52,422 nt of DNA from Clostridiales bacterium (GCA_029268065.1 JAJUHC010000019.1:1-52422), one strand, 5' to 3'. Counted from the first letter of the stretch, positions 24,729 to 33,915 are shown. Translations and numbers: made by a program. Notes: generated from the letters alone by a model not told the origin.

Positions 24729-25038
24729 TATATTCCTTCATATTTTTGAAAACCCGGATCATATTCAAAATCCCACATTTTTTTGTGACTGCTAGTAAGC
24801 TTGTCGGCCGCCCCGGCATGTATGACGGTTTCGGCCCGTCCGGGCTTGTTTTGCCGGAACGCGGCGCTTTGTCCCCTTCGGACAGTCCGGTATTGAACCG
24901 ACAGCCGTTAGTTAATCAAAGTTTAATCCGTCTTCAAAATGCCGCAAAAAGCAGCCGATTTTGAAGACGGATTTTAACTTCGGTTTTGCGGTTATTGCAA
25001 CGTAATCCAATCCCTATGCCTCGTCGATAACACCCTCT
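24729..25038. other. intergenic gap with a long hairpin
   Basis: This 310-base gap holds no supported gene. Its main content is a perfect 16-bp inverted repeat (24925-24940 with 24958-24973) around a 17-base loop. The stem lies 66 bases after the stop of the minus-strand zinc-ribbon gene and may end it, although neither side has a long T run. Confidence 0.6.
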
Positions 25039-26649
25039 TTAATACTCATATGTTTTTCCGCTGAAGGGATTGATGACAAAATGCTCCCTTTTACTGCTGC
25101 CCGACCATGAAATCTCCCATACGGCCGAGTTGAGCTCTTCCCCGTTTGTAATCATTTTTTTCACATAATATATTGAAATACCGTATGAGCCGCTCGAATT
25201 GGTCTTGTTTTTTACAAACGCATATGCCTTTTCCCCAACCTGCTGCGCCGTCAAGCTCGCGCCGAGCAGCATGTTGTCGGGCATTTTCAGATAAGCTTCC
25301 TTGTATGCAGCCGCCGGCGTTGTTTCGATTATGCGAAAATCGGGATTCTGCTTGAGAACTTCCTGCCGCATTTCCTTTTCCGCGCCCGAGCCGTTTCTGC
25401 AGAAATACCCAATCCCGGGAAATCCCTCCGAATCCATAAACTCATATCTCAGTATGACATTGATTTCCGTATTTGAAGATGGGGAATAAAACGCAACATT
25501 CCAGTTCGTCGCCGGATCAAACGACTTAAGTTCATGAAAATCGTTTGATGATTTTACCGTGTATATCTTGGATATTTTGGCATCAGGCTTCCATTCCTGT
25601 TTTACCGTTTTAAGAATGTGCGCAAACAGATCGTTCATACTCGCCTGCTGATTTGCCTTGGCTGCCGCTGAATCTGGAGAGCTTTTTCCCGACGCGGGGG
25701 ACGCCATGCCGCCGCTGCTGACCGCGGCACCCGGAGGTGACGATACTTTGCCGCTTGTGCCCGAATCCTTGCCGGGTACGGAAAAAATGAATATGAAAAA
25801 CACGACGATCATTGCGCCAACCCACAAAAGAATAGTTCTCAGAAGGCTTCCTGCGGCCGCCTTGCGCGCAAGCAGAAAGAATGCCGCCAGTACCGCTATC
25901 GTCATGAGCCAGCCTATCCAGGGCACGGCCATAAGGGAATAAAAAACCAGCACGAGGACGCATGAGATTGAAAGCAGGATCCCGGCCCTTTTTCCAGTCT
26001 TAACCACCCGATTTTCATCTGTTCCCCGCGCGGCATTTTGTCCGGGAGAAGCGTCCTCCCGGCGGGGATTCGCCGCCGTGCCTGCCGGAAGGCCGCATTT
26101 GGGACAAAAACTATCTCCTTCGGCAAGACCGGTCCCGCAGTTGCCGCAAAACTGCCGCGGCTGCGGCTGAACGGGTGAATTCTGCTGCGCCGAGGGGGTG
26201 TAAGCGGACACATATCCCGCCGGATAAGACGCTTTTTCCTTGCGCAGAACAGTTTTGAACTTCCAGCCGTATTGCTTTGCCGCTTCTTTTACAGTCTTTG
26301 GAATTGCTCCCAGGTCAAGGGTGTATTCACAGGCCTTGCCTTCAGGCCCATATTTTATGCCCTTAACCTTCCTGAAAAGCGTTGCCCCGCTTTGGGAATA
26401 GGAGTCGCTTTCAGAACCGAAGGACACCCCTTTTCCGGATTCCCTGGTCAATTCGTACATGAAAACCGTTTCGGTACTGTCGTCTGCAAAAACCAATGCT
26501 TCATAGCTTATTTTTTTGTTGCCCGTGCTCCATCCGGCGTCCACAAATTCATTCGTTATGACAAAGTCGGCGCTGCCGCCGGTCTGATATGAAACGCCCA
26601 GCCGGTCAAATTCAGCCGCAATCTGGCTGATAATGCTTTGCTTTGACAT
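25039..26649 (-). CDS. zinc-ribbon membrane protein of unknown function
   Basis: No specific function is recognised. The N-terminal 160 residues are soluble, with a DxGWSTGNKKISYEALVF-like region. A zinc ribbon follows (FCGNCGTGLAEGDSFCPKCG, about residues 168-187). Then come about three transmembrane helices (roughly 222-290), a Ser/Pro/Gly-rich linker, and a C-terminal extracytoplasmic domain of about 200 residues. The start at 26649 has GGAGG six bases upstream. Downstream of it is a long hairpin. It shares zinc-ribbon-plus-helix layout with the gene upstream (26838-27542), suggesting a local paralogous theme. Confidence 0.75.
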   Translation of the reverse strand: MSKQSIISQIAAEFDRLGVSYQTGGSADFVITNEFVDAGWSTGNKKISYEALVFADDSTETVFMYELTRESGKGVSFGSESDSYSQSGATLFRKVKGIKYGPEGKACEYTLDLGAIPKTVKEAAKQYGWKFKTVLRKEKASYPAGYVSAYTPSAQQNSPVQPQPRQFCGNCGTGLAEGDSFCPKCGLPAGTAANPRREDASPGQNAARGTDENRVVKTGKRAGILLSISCVLVLVFYSLMAVPWIGWLMTIAVLAAFFLLARKAAAGSLLRTILLWVGAMIVVFFIFIFSVPGKDSGTSGKVSSPPGAAVSSGGMASPASGKSSPDSAAAKANQQASMNDLFAHILKTVKQEWKPDAKISKIYTVKSSNDFHELKSFDPATNWNVAFYSPSSNTEINVILRYEFMDSEGFPGIGYFCRNGSGAEKEMRQEVLKQNPDFRIIETTPAAAYKEAYLKMPDNMLLGASLTAQQVGEKAYAFVKNKTNSSGSYGISIYYVKKMITNGEELNSAVWEISWSGSSKREHFVINPFSGKTYEY

Positions 26650-26762
26650 TTTTTCCTCCCCCAAATCATTTTTCTGTTTAGAACCGCAGAAGTATTAAAC
26701 ATGCCAATGAAGAAAGCTTTTATGTAGCCGCTGTAATAATCCGGCTGACCTGTATTATTAAA

Positions 26763-26788
26763 TCAGCCGTTCGGGCGATTCCGGCTGA
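26763..26788 (-). terminator. possible terminator after the small zinc-ribbon gene
   Basis: TCAGCCG (26763-26769) pairs with CGGCTGA (26782-26788), followed on the minus strand by TTTAATAAT. It lies 50 bases after the stop of 26838-27542. Confidence 0.45.
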
Positions 26789-26837
26789 GGCGTTTTCGCT
26801 CTTCAGGGCACATAAGAAAAACCACGTAAGGCGATGG

Positions 26838-27542
26838 CTACCCTTTTACCGAAAACTTCATAGTTTCCTTCAGCTTGTCATTTAAGTATATCTCCACCTT
26901 GTATGCGCCCGCAGGAAACCCGCTGTCGGGTCTGGTAAGATGAAAAGCAACATACTGGCTTGTCTGTGTCGTCTGAAAATTCACGGTTCCGATGTCAATT
27001 TTTCCGTCCACATATGTCCATTTTGCAGTAATCCTGGTATCCGAAGGAGCGTTTTTTACCAATACCGTGGCGTATATGACCGGAGTCTGCACAGAAAAAA
27101 CGTCGGTTTTATTGATGGGCTGCTTCGTAGAGGCATCGACCGACGACGCCATAGCCGGCTGACTGATGTTTGCCGTTGAAAATCCGATTTCTCCTCCGTT
27201 TGCGATTGCCAGCACCATCAGCAAGGCGAGCACTCCCAGAACGGAAAGCAGGCAGCCCCTTCTCTTTTTCTTCTTGGACTTGGGTTCCGGCTGCGGCTGG
27301 GAAGCTTCACTTTTATTACTATTCTGCCGGGACTGCTGCGGGATATCAGACGCGGGCTCCCCCTCGCCGCAGGCTGGGGTGCCGCAGGATCTGCAAAAAC
27401 GGGCTCCGGGCTCAATTTCCGCCCCGCATCTCACGCAATACAGCGCGGCCGGCTTCCTTTTCCCGCAGGCGGGGCAAAAGCTTCCGCTTGATACTGTTCC
27501 GCAGGTGCAGCGCCAGTTTTCGTTTACAGTGTTTTCGGGCAT
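26838..27542 (-). CDS. double zinc-ribbon membrane protein with Ig-like C-terminal domain
   Basis: The 234-residue protein begins with two zinc ribbons, CTCGTVSSGSFCPACG (about residues 13-28) and YCVRCGAEIEPGARFCRSCG (about 35-54). A charged, Pro/Gln-rich linker ending KSKKKKRRGC leads to one transmembrane helix (about 97-115). A beta-rich extracytoplasmic domain follows, ending PDSGFPAGAYKVEIYLNDK, as in Ig-like or chaperone-like domains. Function is unknown. The ribosome binding site GAGGTG is 11 bases from the ATG. It lies 63 bases from the lipoprotein gene upstream, and both are probably co-transcribed. Confidence 0.78.
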   Translation of the reverse strand: MPENTVNENWRCTCGTVSSGSFCPACGKRKPAALYCVRCGAEIEPGARFCRSCGTPACGEGEPASDIPQQSRQNSNKSEASQPQPEPKSKKKKRRGCLLSVLGVLALLMVLAIANGGEIGFSTANISQPAMASSVDASTKQPINKTDVFSVQTPVIYATVLVKNAPSDTRITAKWTYVDGKIDIGTVNFQTTQTSQYVAFHLTRPDSGFPAGAYKVEIYLNDKLKETMKFSVKG

Positions 27543-27605
27543 AAGTTTTTACACCTCACTTCAAAATGATGATTCAGCCCAGGCAGGAAGCATCGCTGTA
27601 AATCA

Positions 27606-28196
27606 TTAGGGCTTTACCGGCACAAGCTCTATTTTCTGCGAGTCGTTGCCTTTTTCGTCGCTGATGGTGAGATACAGCTTGCTTGCAGCTTCCGGTATCT
27701 CATACATCAGCTCGCCGTACACTGTTTTGCCTGCTCCAATGTCTTTTGTCGCCTCATATCTGCCTTCCGTATCTCCTGTTCCGGCTATGACGTTGTACTT
27801 TTTCCCGTTGCTGTCAGAAAGGCTGAACTGGCTGGATGCGATAGGCCCCGAGTAAATGGTTTTAAAATCGGTTGAAGCGGTGTTTTTGATTTCCACACCC
27901 ACGACAAAAAGATAGTTTCCGGCGGCTGGAGTCATTTTGCCCTTTGCAAGCGAGCGGGTGTGCGTAACGGTATATTGGAGGGTTCCTGCGTTATAAGTCT
28001 TTCCGATCGTTACTTTGGTTTTATCCGCAGGCCTTGCAGCCGCCGAGGGCGAAGGAGCGGGCGAAGCCGTTGCCGCCGGTTTGGCGCTTGAATTCCCTGC
28101 TGAAGACGCAGCAGTGTTTGTGCTTTGGCCTGAGCAGGCCGAAAAAACCAAAGCAAGGGTGATTGACAGTATCATAACCGATAGCATTTTTTTCAT
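27606..28196 (-). CDS. DUF4352-like lipoprotein
   Basis: A lipoprotein signal peptide (MKKMLSVMILS followed by a hydrophobic core) ends in the lipobox FSAC at about residue 20, predicting anchoring at the outer face of the membrane. A Ser/Ala/Pro-rich linker leads to a beta-sandwich resembling DUF4352 / telomeric-repeat-binding-like extracellular domains: YNAGTLQYTVTHTRS, NYLFVVGVEIKNTAS, FSLSDSNGKKYNV and KLYLTISDEKGN. Start 28196 is preferred over 28205 because AAGGGG is at a proper distance. Its role is unknown. Confidence 0.8.
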   Translation of the reverse strand: MKKMLSVMILSITLALVFSACSGQSTNTAASSAGNSSAKPAATASPAPSPSAAARPADKTKVTIGKTYNAGTLQYTVTHTRSLAKGKMTPAAGNYLFVVGVEIKNTASTDFKTIYSGPIASSQFSLSDSNGKKYNVIAGTGDTEGRYEATKDIGAGKTVYGELMYEIPEAASKLYLTISDEKGNDSQKIELVPVKP

Positions 28197-28282
28197 ATGT
28201 AACATCCCCTTTTTAAAATACTTTGTATTTTTACTCAGCGATTGTTTTCGCCACAGTATTAATTATAATGGTAAATTTGACA

Positions 28283-28305
28283 AAAAAAATCACCCGAACG
28301 GGTGA
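28283..28305 (-). terminator. strong terminator of the family-5 ABC transporter operon
   Basis: On the minus strand TCACCC-GTTC-GGGTGA is followed at once by TTTTTTTG. A second weaker hairpin (28461-28468 with 28489-28496) lies closer to the operon end. The sequence between them (28306-28460) shows no supported gene. Confidence 0.8.
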
Positions 28306-28511
28306 AATGTCGGATTTTAAGAATAAAATACGAGGTCTGTTTCATTTCGTATATCGGCAGCGGTGCGGGCGGAAATAAAGGCGATATTTTCATCGCGCTG
28401 ACGAATCCGGACGAAGTTTCCTCCGGACACTCTGCGCCTGAGCTCCGATCAATAAAGCGGCGGTGCCGTGTTCCGAAACTTATGGACGCGGCACCGTTAT
28501 AAGTTCCAATG

Positions 28512-30152
28512 CTAATCAAACACTTTCTCCAGGTTAGCTGTGACATATTCGGATGGCAGCAATCTCTTAAGGCCGTTCTCGGTAAAGAGATATATTCTGT
28601 CGGAGATTTTGAGCGCGCATTCAAGGTCGTGGGTTATGATAAGCATACTGAAGCCATGCTGGTTTTGAAGCGTTTTAAGCATTCTGATGAGGTTTGCGCT
28701 GCTGGAGGGGTCGAGCATGGAGGTCGGTTCGTCCGCTATGAGCAGCGCCGGTTCCATAGTGAGAGCCCTTGCAACCGAAACGCGCTGCTTCTGTCCGCCG
28801 GACAGCGCCCTTACCTTCTTGCGCAAAAAAACATCGTCGCCGGGAAGACCGACTTCCTTTAAAATTTTGATAACGGCTGGCGTGATACTATCCGGCGCTT
28901 CTTTTGAAAGCAGCAGAGGCTCAGAAACCGCCTCCTTCACCGTCATGTGCGGGTTTAATGCGGATTCGCTGTCCTGAAATACCATTTGAACGCCGCGCTT
29001 AGTCCGGTGAAGGAGTTCGAAATCTGCTCTTTCAGAATCAAAAAGTATCCCATTTCCCGTATACTGCTCGTCAAAGCCTGCGAGAATCCGGGCAAGCGTC
29101 GTCTTTCCGACCCCCGCTTTCCCAACCAGAGACACAATTTCCCCGTAGTGGATCAGAAAATCAACGCCTTTAAATACCGCCTGCTTTCCGTAAGCCTTTG
29201 AGAGGCTTTTCGCTTCCATCAAAGCGACTATCCCGCCTCTGTTGCAGGATATTTGCCTGTCTTCACCGCACTCTTCAAGGCTCGGCGCCTTCTCGTGACA
29301 TAGGGGGAGGCTTTGAGTGCAGCGTCGGCAGAACGGACAGCCTTTTCGGTTGTATGGAGAATCGGCGGCCCTTATGCCCCAGATATCCCGCGCTAGATTC
29401 ATGCTCATCGACGCGTTTATCAGTCCCCGGGTGTAAGGGTGGCGCGGATCCTCCAAAAGCTGCATTGTACGGCCGGTTTCGACAACATGACCCTCGTAGA
29501 GAACAATCACCCTCTTGCTGAGAGCCGCCGCCAGGCTTAAATCGTGAGTTATTATCAGAAACGCTATGCCTTTTTCTGAATTTAGCTTTTTAATCAGCTC
29601 TGAAAAATCACGCCGTGACTTGACGTCCATGGAGCTCGTCGGCTCATCCAGAATAACCAGCTTCGGTTCAAGCGCGATTGCGCCAGCCAGGAGAAACTTT
29701 TGAGCCATTCCGCCGGAAAGCTCCTTCGGGTAGCGTGAAAGATCGTCGCCAGACAGCCCCACAAGCTCCATCAGCTCAAGCATGCGCGCTTCCTGGCGCT
29801 CCCGTTTCATAACCCGATCCAGGATTTCGTTTAACTGCGCGCGCAGGCTCATAGTGGGATTAAGCCACTCCGCCGAATTCTGGAAGGCTATTGAAAACGT
29901 GGTCAGTCGCATCTTTCTGCGTTCGCTCTCGCTCATCGAAAGGACTTCCGCGCCGTCGATAATTACCTCGCCGCCAGGCTCCGCATCCTCCTTCAGGAGG
30001 CAGGAAATTGCCCTGGCAAGCGTCGTTTTCCCGCTTCCGGACTCACCGATAATCGCGAGGATCTCTCCCTCCTGCATTGAAAAAGAGAGCGGATGCAGTT
30101 CAAAGTCGCTGTATGCAACCGAAAGACTATTTACCTTCAATATATCTTTCAT
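28512..30152 (-). CDS. fused double ABC ATPase of a peptide/nickel-type importer (DppD-DppF fusion)
   Basis: Two complete ABC ATPase domains lie in one 546-residue chain. Domain 1 (about residues 1-255) has Walker A GESGSGKTT, signature LSGGMAQ and Walker B LVILDEPTSSMD. Domain 2 (about 310-546) has GKAGVGKTT, LSGGQKQR and LLIADEPTSMLD. The linker holds a Cys-rich stretch (CPFCRRC, C..C), as in the C-terminal end of OppD/DppD proteins. Separate DppD and DppF subunits are the norm, so this is a fusion. It energises import by the permeases and binding protein encoded upstream. Its start lies beside the preceding permease stop. Confidence 0.93.
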   Translation of the reverse strand: MKDILKVNSLSVAYSDFELHPLSFSMQEGEILAIIGESGSGKTTLARAISCLLKEDAEPGGEVIIDGAEVLSMSESERRKMRLTTFSIAFQNSAEWLNPTMSLRAQLNEILDRVMKRERQEARMLELMELVGLSGDDLSRYPKELSGGMAQKFLLAGAIALEPKLVILDEPTSSMDVKSRRDFSELIKKLNSEKGIAFLIITHDLSLAAALSKRVIVLYEGHVVETGRTMQLLEDPRHPYTRGLINASMSMNLARDIWGIRAADSPYNRKGCPFCRRCTQSLPLCHEKAPSLEECGEDRQISCNRGGIVALMEAKSLSKAYGKQAVFKGVDFLIHYGEIVSLVGKAGVGKTTLARILAGFDEQYTGNGILFDSERADFELLHRTKRGVQMVFQDSESALNPHMTVKEAVSEPLLLSKEAPDSITPAVIKILKEVGLPGDDVFLRKKVRALSGGQKQRVSVARALTMEPALLIADEPTSMLDPSSSANLIRMLKTLQNQHGFSMLIITHDLECALKISDRIYLFTENGLKRLLPSEYVTANLEKVFD

Positions 30153-30153
30153 T

Positions 30154-30957
30154 TCACCGCTCCTTTATGAAATAGCTTTCAAGCGCCCTTGCGAGTATTC
30201 GCAGGCAGACAACGGAAAGCATCAATGAGAATACGGGGGGCAGAATCCACCACTTCCAGAAATCCGTGAAGAATATCCCCGAAAAGGCCGTAGCCTTCGA
30301 AATCATCAGCCCCCATGATTTTGCGAGGGGGTCGGATAAGCCGAGATAAGCGAGAGACGACTCCTGAATGATGGCCATGCCGATAACTGCGATGCCGTTT
30401 ATGGCGAGCAGGGGAAAAATATCCCTGCCCATGTGCCTGACGATAATATACAGCGCACCGCCGCCGTAGCTTTCGGCAAGCTGAACATAGCGCGTGCCGC
30501 ATACGGAACGCGTCTTTGCCCGCACCTGCTTTGCGATCGGCGCCCACGAAAATATAGCTATTATCCAGATAATATTGCCCGTGCTCTGTCCGAAAAAAGC
30601 GCCCACGACAATCATTATAGGCAGCTGAGGCACCGAAAGCAGAATATTGATCAGAAACGACACCGCGGTGTCAAACCTTCCCCCCAAATATCCCGCCATG
30701 ATTCCGAGAAGGCCTCCCAGAAGCGCGGCGAGGGCGGCTGTCGCAAGCCCAATCGCCATACTCCTGAAAAATCCGCTCGATAACTGAGCATAGATGTCCA
30801 CGCCCAAGTTATCCGTCCCCAAAAGATGAAGCGCGGACGGCGCTTCCAGGGATGCTCCGGACGGCAGGCGGGAGCCGTGCGGGTACAAGGTAGCCCCGTA
30901 TAGGAAAAAAAGCGTAATAGCCGCGAATGCGGCGCAAAGAATGATGACTTTTTTCAT
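30154..30957 (-). CDS. ABC transporter permease, DppC/NikC type
   Basis: The second inner-membrane channel subunit of the family-5 importer. About six transmembrane helices are seen. The coupling region AESYGGGALYIIVRHMGRDIFPLL is a typical EAA loop, and HLLGTDNLGVDIYAQL near residue 45 matches the family LGTDxxGRDxxSR motif. Its start overlaps the upstream permease stop by four bases. At 267 residues the length is normal. Nickel versus peptide specificity cannot be decided from this subunit. Confidence 0.94.
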   Translation of the reverse strand: MKKVIILCAAFAAITLFFLYGATLYPHGSRLPSGASLEAPSALHLLGTDNLGVDIYAQLSSGFFRSMAIGLATAALAALLGGLLGIMAGYLGGRFDTAVSFLINILLSVPQLPIMIVVGAFFGQSTGNIIWIIAIFSWAPIAKQVRAKTRSVCGTRYVQLAESYGGGALYIIVRHMGRDIFPLLAINGIAVIGMAIIQESSLAYLGLSDPLAKSWGLMISKATAFSGIFFTDFWKWWILPPVFSLMLSVVCLRILARALESYFIKER

Positions 30958-31922
30958 AGGTCGGCACTCTCCTTATCCACGAGTCCGTTAATAAGGTCCG
31001 CAAGGAACATGCTTATCAGCACGATTGTGGCGGAAAGCAAAAAAACGTCTTGTATCATTATATAGTCGCGGTACTTCACAGCCTCGCGCATCACCGTTCC
31101 GAGCCCCGGATAGGCAAATACATTTTCAATTAAAAGCGTCCCGCCGACCGTAGAGCCGACGCTGAGGAAAAATCTTGCTATCACAGGAGTAATACCGTTG
31201 AAAAATATATAGCGCCAGCGGATGCGGCGCTCACGGAGCCCCTTGGCCTTCGCGTTCAGAATATACGGCTTTTCAACTATGCCGAGGAAGCTCGCTCTGG
31301 CCGTAAAATAGAATCTCGGTATCGTGACGAGGCACATTGCCGTCATCGGCAGCAGAGCGTGCAGCAGCACGTCCTTTATCCACTCCAATTCCGTGGCATA
31401 CACCCCGAACGCTGTTTCAGCGCCGGAGAGCGGTAGCCAGCGCACATTTGCCGCAACGAGAAAAAGCAGCAGAATTGCGATAAGATACGGCGGTATTTCT
31501 GAAATAACCGACGCGACGCCGTAAACAATTCTGTCCGCTCTTTTGCTGCGGATACACCATAAAGCCAGCAAGGAACCGATAAGCAAGCTCAGTGCAAGCG
31601 TCGACGTCATGATGAACAGCGTCCACGGCAGGCGTTCGGCAAGAATATCTGACGCCGCCCTCTTATAGTGGATGCTTAGTCCGAAGTCACCCCTTAAATT
31701 CCTGCTTACCATATCTGTAAACTGCTCAAAAAAGGGCTTGTCCATCCCGTAGTACGAGCGCAGGTACTCTATCTGCTCCCGGCTGAGGTCGGTAATGTTG
31801 TCTTCTCCCGAAACTGACGACGAATATGAAAACGGGTCTCCGGGCATTAGCCGGGGTATGGAAAAGTTAAAAACGTATATTACAATGAAGGAGCATAGGA
31901 AAATCACTATTTTTCTTTTCAT
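30954..31922 (-). CDS. ABC transporter permease, DppB/NikB type
   Basis: The first channel subunit of the same importer, 322 residues with about six helices. The N-terminal PGDPF, the LRSYYGMDKPFFEQF region, a later ILNAKAKGLRERRIRWRYIFFNG EAA-type loop and an ENVFAYPGLGTVMREAV segment fit DppB-type permeases. GGGAG lies nine bases upstream of the ATG. It is separated from the binding protein gene by a 79-base spacer holding a perfect hairpin. Confidence 0.94.
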   Translation of the reverse strand: MKRKIVIFLCSFIVIYVFNFSIPRLMPGDPFSYSSSVSGEDNITDLSREQIEYLRSYYGMDKPFFEQFTDMVSRNLRGDFGLSIHYKRAASDILAERLPWTLFIMTSTLALSLLIGSLLALWCIRSKRADRIVYGVASVISEIPPYLIAILLLFLVAANVRWLPLSGAETAFGVYATELEWIKDVLLHALLPMTAMCLVTIPRFYFTARASFLGIVEKPYILNAKAKGLRERRIRWRYIFFNGITPVIARFFLSVGSTVGGTLLIENVFAYPGLGTVMREAVKYRDYIMIQDVFLLSATIVLISMFLADLINGLVDKESADL

Positions 31923-31948
31923 TTCTGTACACTCCCAATTAATACAGT

Positions 31949-31987
31949 GCTATCCGCGGTAAATATCGGCAATTTACCGCGGATAGC
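31949..31987 (-). other. intercistronic hairpin between binding-protein and permease genes
   Basis: A perfect 16-bp inverted repeat (31949-31964 with 31972-31987) with a seven-base loop sits in the 79-base gap. There is no T run on either side. Such hairpins usually protect the upstream message and give more binding protein than permease. Confidence 0.75.
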
Positions 31988-32001
31988 GTATTTGAGGCTT
32001 T

Positions 32002-33603
32002 CTATCGCGCCATGTAAGACAGGCGGTTCTGCTCCGCCTGCTGGTAGGCGTAGGTTTTCATCCATCCGCTGTAATAATCCTTGCGGTACATGGAGTAGGT
32101 CGACTGGTTCGCGATCACGAAAAGCGGGATTTCCTTGCTGACAAGGAGCTGCAGGTCCTTGAACATCTGAATGCGCTTATTGAAATCCGTCTCGCTCATC
32201 TGCCCTTCCGCGAGCCTCGTTATTTCTTCGTTGCTGTACCCTATGGGACCCATGGAATGTGGATTTCCGCCCTTGTTTTTTGAAACATCTGAGAAAATCG
32301 TTCTCATATAATTGGGCGGGTTGTTTCCCCAGCCGCCGTTACCGACAAGGGCAAACTCATAGCTGCCGCTGTTTATCATTTTATCCCTTGTCGCCGAATC
32401 GTAGGCCGCTACCTTCACCGTAATCCCTGCGGCTTCGAGATTGTTTCTGATAATTTCGGCTATTGCGACATCGCTGCCGCTGTCGGCGCTGAGCAGCGTA
32501 ACGCTGTATTTTTTCCCGCTGAAAGCCGCCTTCGCCGCGGCGGGGTCATAGCTATACTTGACTACATCCTTGTTGTAGAAAATGCTCCCTTCGGGAACAT
32601 AGCCCGCGCTGCCGACGCTTCCTGCTCCGCGGAACACCTTGTCAACCACGGATTGGCGGTCAAGCGCAGAATAAATCGCCTTGCGGAGCTCCAGCTTAAG
32701 AAAATCGGGGCACTTCTGGAAGTTGATAAGCATTTTGTAGCCTGTGTCGTTCGCTTTGTTCACAAGCCCGATGGTGCTGTCCTTGGTATACTTGTCCATC
32801 AGATCCGCGGGGAGAGTGGTTATGTCGATTTCACCGTTTGTGAACGCCAGCATCGCGTTGCTGACAGGAACAAACAGTATTCTTTCTGCCGCCGGCTTGC
32901 CGTTGCACCAGCCGTCGAACGCCGTAAATTCGTAGCTGCCGGTAGCGCCTTCGTACTTTGTGCACTTATAGGCTCCGCTGCCCACAAGGTAACCCTCGCC
33001 TTTAAACTTGTTCGGGTCGTCTACCTTTTCCCATATGTGCTTGGGTATAATCACAAATGAGCCGAGGTCGGAGAGAGTGTCCGCCGTCGCTTTTTTGACG
33101 GTGATCGTTATTTTCTGCTTGTCGATAATCGTATAATGATCGACAATATAGCTGTTTCCGCTGCCGAGAGAGTTTGATACCGGCGGGTGTATTTTATAGT
33201 AATCGAGCGAAAAGGCTACGTCGTCCGTGGTGAGAGGCTTTCCGTCATGGAACTTTGCGTTTTTAAAAAGCGTGAAGGTGTAATCGTTGCCGCTCACGCT
33301 CCACGACTCGGCGAGCCAGGATACGTCCTTCGTTTCATCCTTTTCAAGCAGGCTCCCGAAGACGAGCTTCATTTTTGCGGTTCCCGGGCCGCGCGATTCG
33401 TTCAGAAAGGGCGACGGCGCACCCCAGTCCGTTCCGCCCTCAAGCTTCAGGGTCTTGACCGTCTTTGCGGCGGTTCCGGCCGTTGCCGCCGGCGACGATG
33501 GCGATGGCGCGGCCGTGTTGACATGGCTTCCGCAGGCTGTGAAAAGTGTGACCATCATGACGAGGGCAAGAAGCAAGGACAGGCGTTTAGTTGCTTTTTT
33601 CAT
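32002..33603 (-). CDS. family-5 extracellular solute-binding lipoprotein (peptide/nickel type)
   Basis: The substrate-capturing lipoprotein of the importer, 533 residues. A signal peptide ends in lipobox FTAC at about residue 24, followed by a Ser/Pro/Ala-rich tether. Family-5 marks include AESWSVSGNDYTFTLFKNAKFHDGKPLTTDDV (in pieces), VGSGAYKCTKY, RKAIYSALDRQ and a C-terminal region ending QNRLSYMAR. The ligand may be peptides, nickel chelates or another metal complex. CAGGAG lies nine bases before the ATG. It is the first gene of the operon, behind one of five copies of a shared promoter element. Confidence 0.93.
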   Translation of the reverse strand: MKKATKRLSLLLALVMMVTLFTACGSHVNTAAPSPSSPAATAGTAAKTVKTLKLEGGTDWGAPSPFLNESRGPGTAKMKLVFGSLLEKDETKDVSWLAESWSVSGNDYTFTLFKNAKFHDGKPLTTDDVAFSLDYYKIHPPVSNSLGSGNSYIVDHYTIIDKQKITITVKKATADTLSDLGSFVIIPKHIWEKVDDPNKFKGEGYLVGSGAYKCTKYEGATGSYEFTAFDGWCNGKPAAERILFVPVSNAMLAFTNGEIDITTLPADLMDKYTKDSTIGLVNKANDTGYKMLINFQKCPDFLKLELRKAIYSALDRQSVVDKVFRGAGSVGSAGYVPEGSIFYNKDVVKYSYDPAAAKAAFSGKKYSVTLLSADSGSDVAIAEIIRNNLEAAGITVKVAAYDSATRDKMINSGSYEFALVGNGGWGNNPPNYMRTIFSDVSKNKGGNPHSMGPIGYSNEEITRLAEGQMSETDFNKRIQMFKDLQLLVSKEIPLFVIANQSTYSMYRKDYYSGWMKTYAYQQAEQNRLSYMAR

Positions 33604-33718
33604 TGAATCATACTCCTGTTTGTGAATTTATGCGGATCTGCCGCTGCGTGCAGACGGCGCCTATTCTTGATTTGTACGGCATTATTTTCGGGCATTTTCC
33701 CCAGTTACAGCGGATTTT

Positions 33719-33764
33719 ATGTTAGCATACCGGCTCGGAGCTAACAAGCCTCCCCGGGGGATGT
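33719..33764 (-). promoter_or_regulatory. shared CCCC/GGGG element and promoter of the family-5 ABC operon (site 1)
   Basis: The element occupies 33745-33764 on the minus strand. Its final TTG forms the -35 box TTGTTA (33742-33747); a 17-base spacer and TAACAT (33719-33724) follow. The predicted leader to the binding-protein ATG is about 109 bases. Site 1 and site 2 are divergent, about 50 bases apart. Confidence 0.75.
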
Positions 33765-33815
33765 AAAACATAACACGCTAACAAACAGCAAAAAATCCAT
33801 AATAAATTCAATAAA

Positions 33816-33861
33816 ATGACCCCACAGGGGGCTTGCGCGATTGCATTTGATAGAATATCGT
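33816..33861 (+). promoter_or_regulatory. shared element and promoter of the partner-domain/csoR-like operon (site 2)
   Basis: The element occupies 33816-33835 on the plus strand. Its TTG begins TTGCGC (33833-33838); a 17-base spacer and TATCGT (33856-33861) follow. A competing promoter (TTGATA at 33847-33852, 18 bases, CATAAT at 33871-33876) lies slightly downstream. Confidence 0.7.
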
Positions 33862-33915
33862 AATATCAATCATAATCTATGCGGGAATACTGTGCTTTTT
33901 GGAGGACTTCATCAT

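Noticed and set aside
24800..24860. A sixth copy of the shared promoter element near GGGCTTG
   Set aside because: It ends in GGGCTTG but lacks the CCCC block and no -10 follows at the right spacing.
24925..24973. Strong hairpin after the large zinc-ribbon gene called as a definite terminator
   Set aside because: The 16-bp stem is perfect but neither flank has a clear T run, so it is kept only as a gap note.
33847..33876. Alternative promoter TTGATA-18-CATAAT for the csoR-like operon as the only promoter
   Set aside because: It is plausible, but the element-linked promoter just upstream matches the spacing seen at four other units; both are left open and the shared one preferred.
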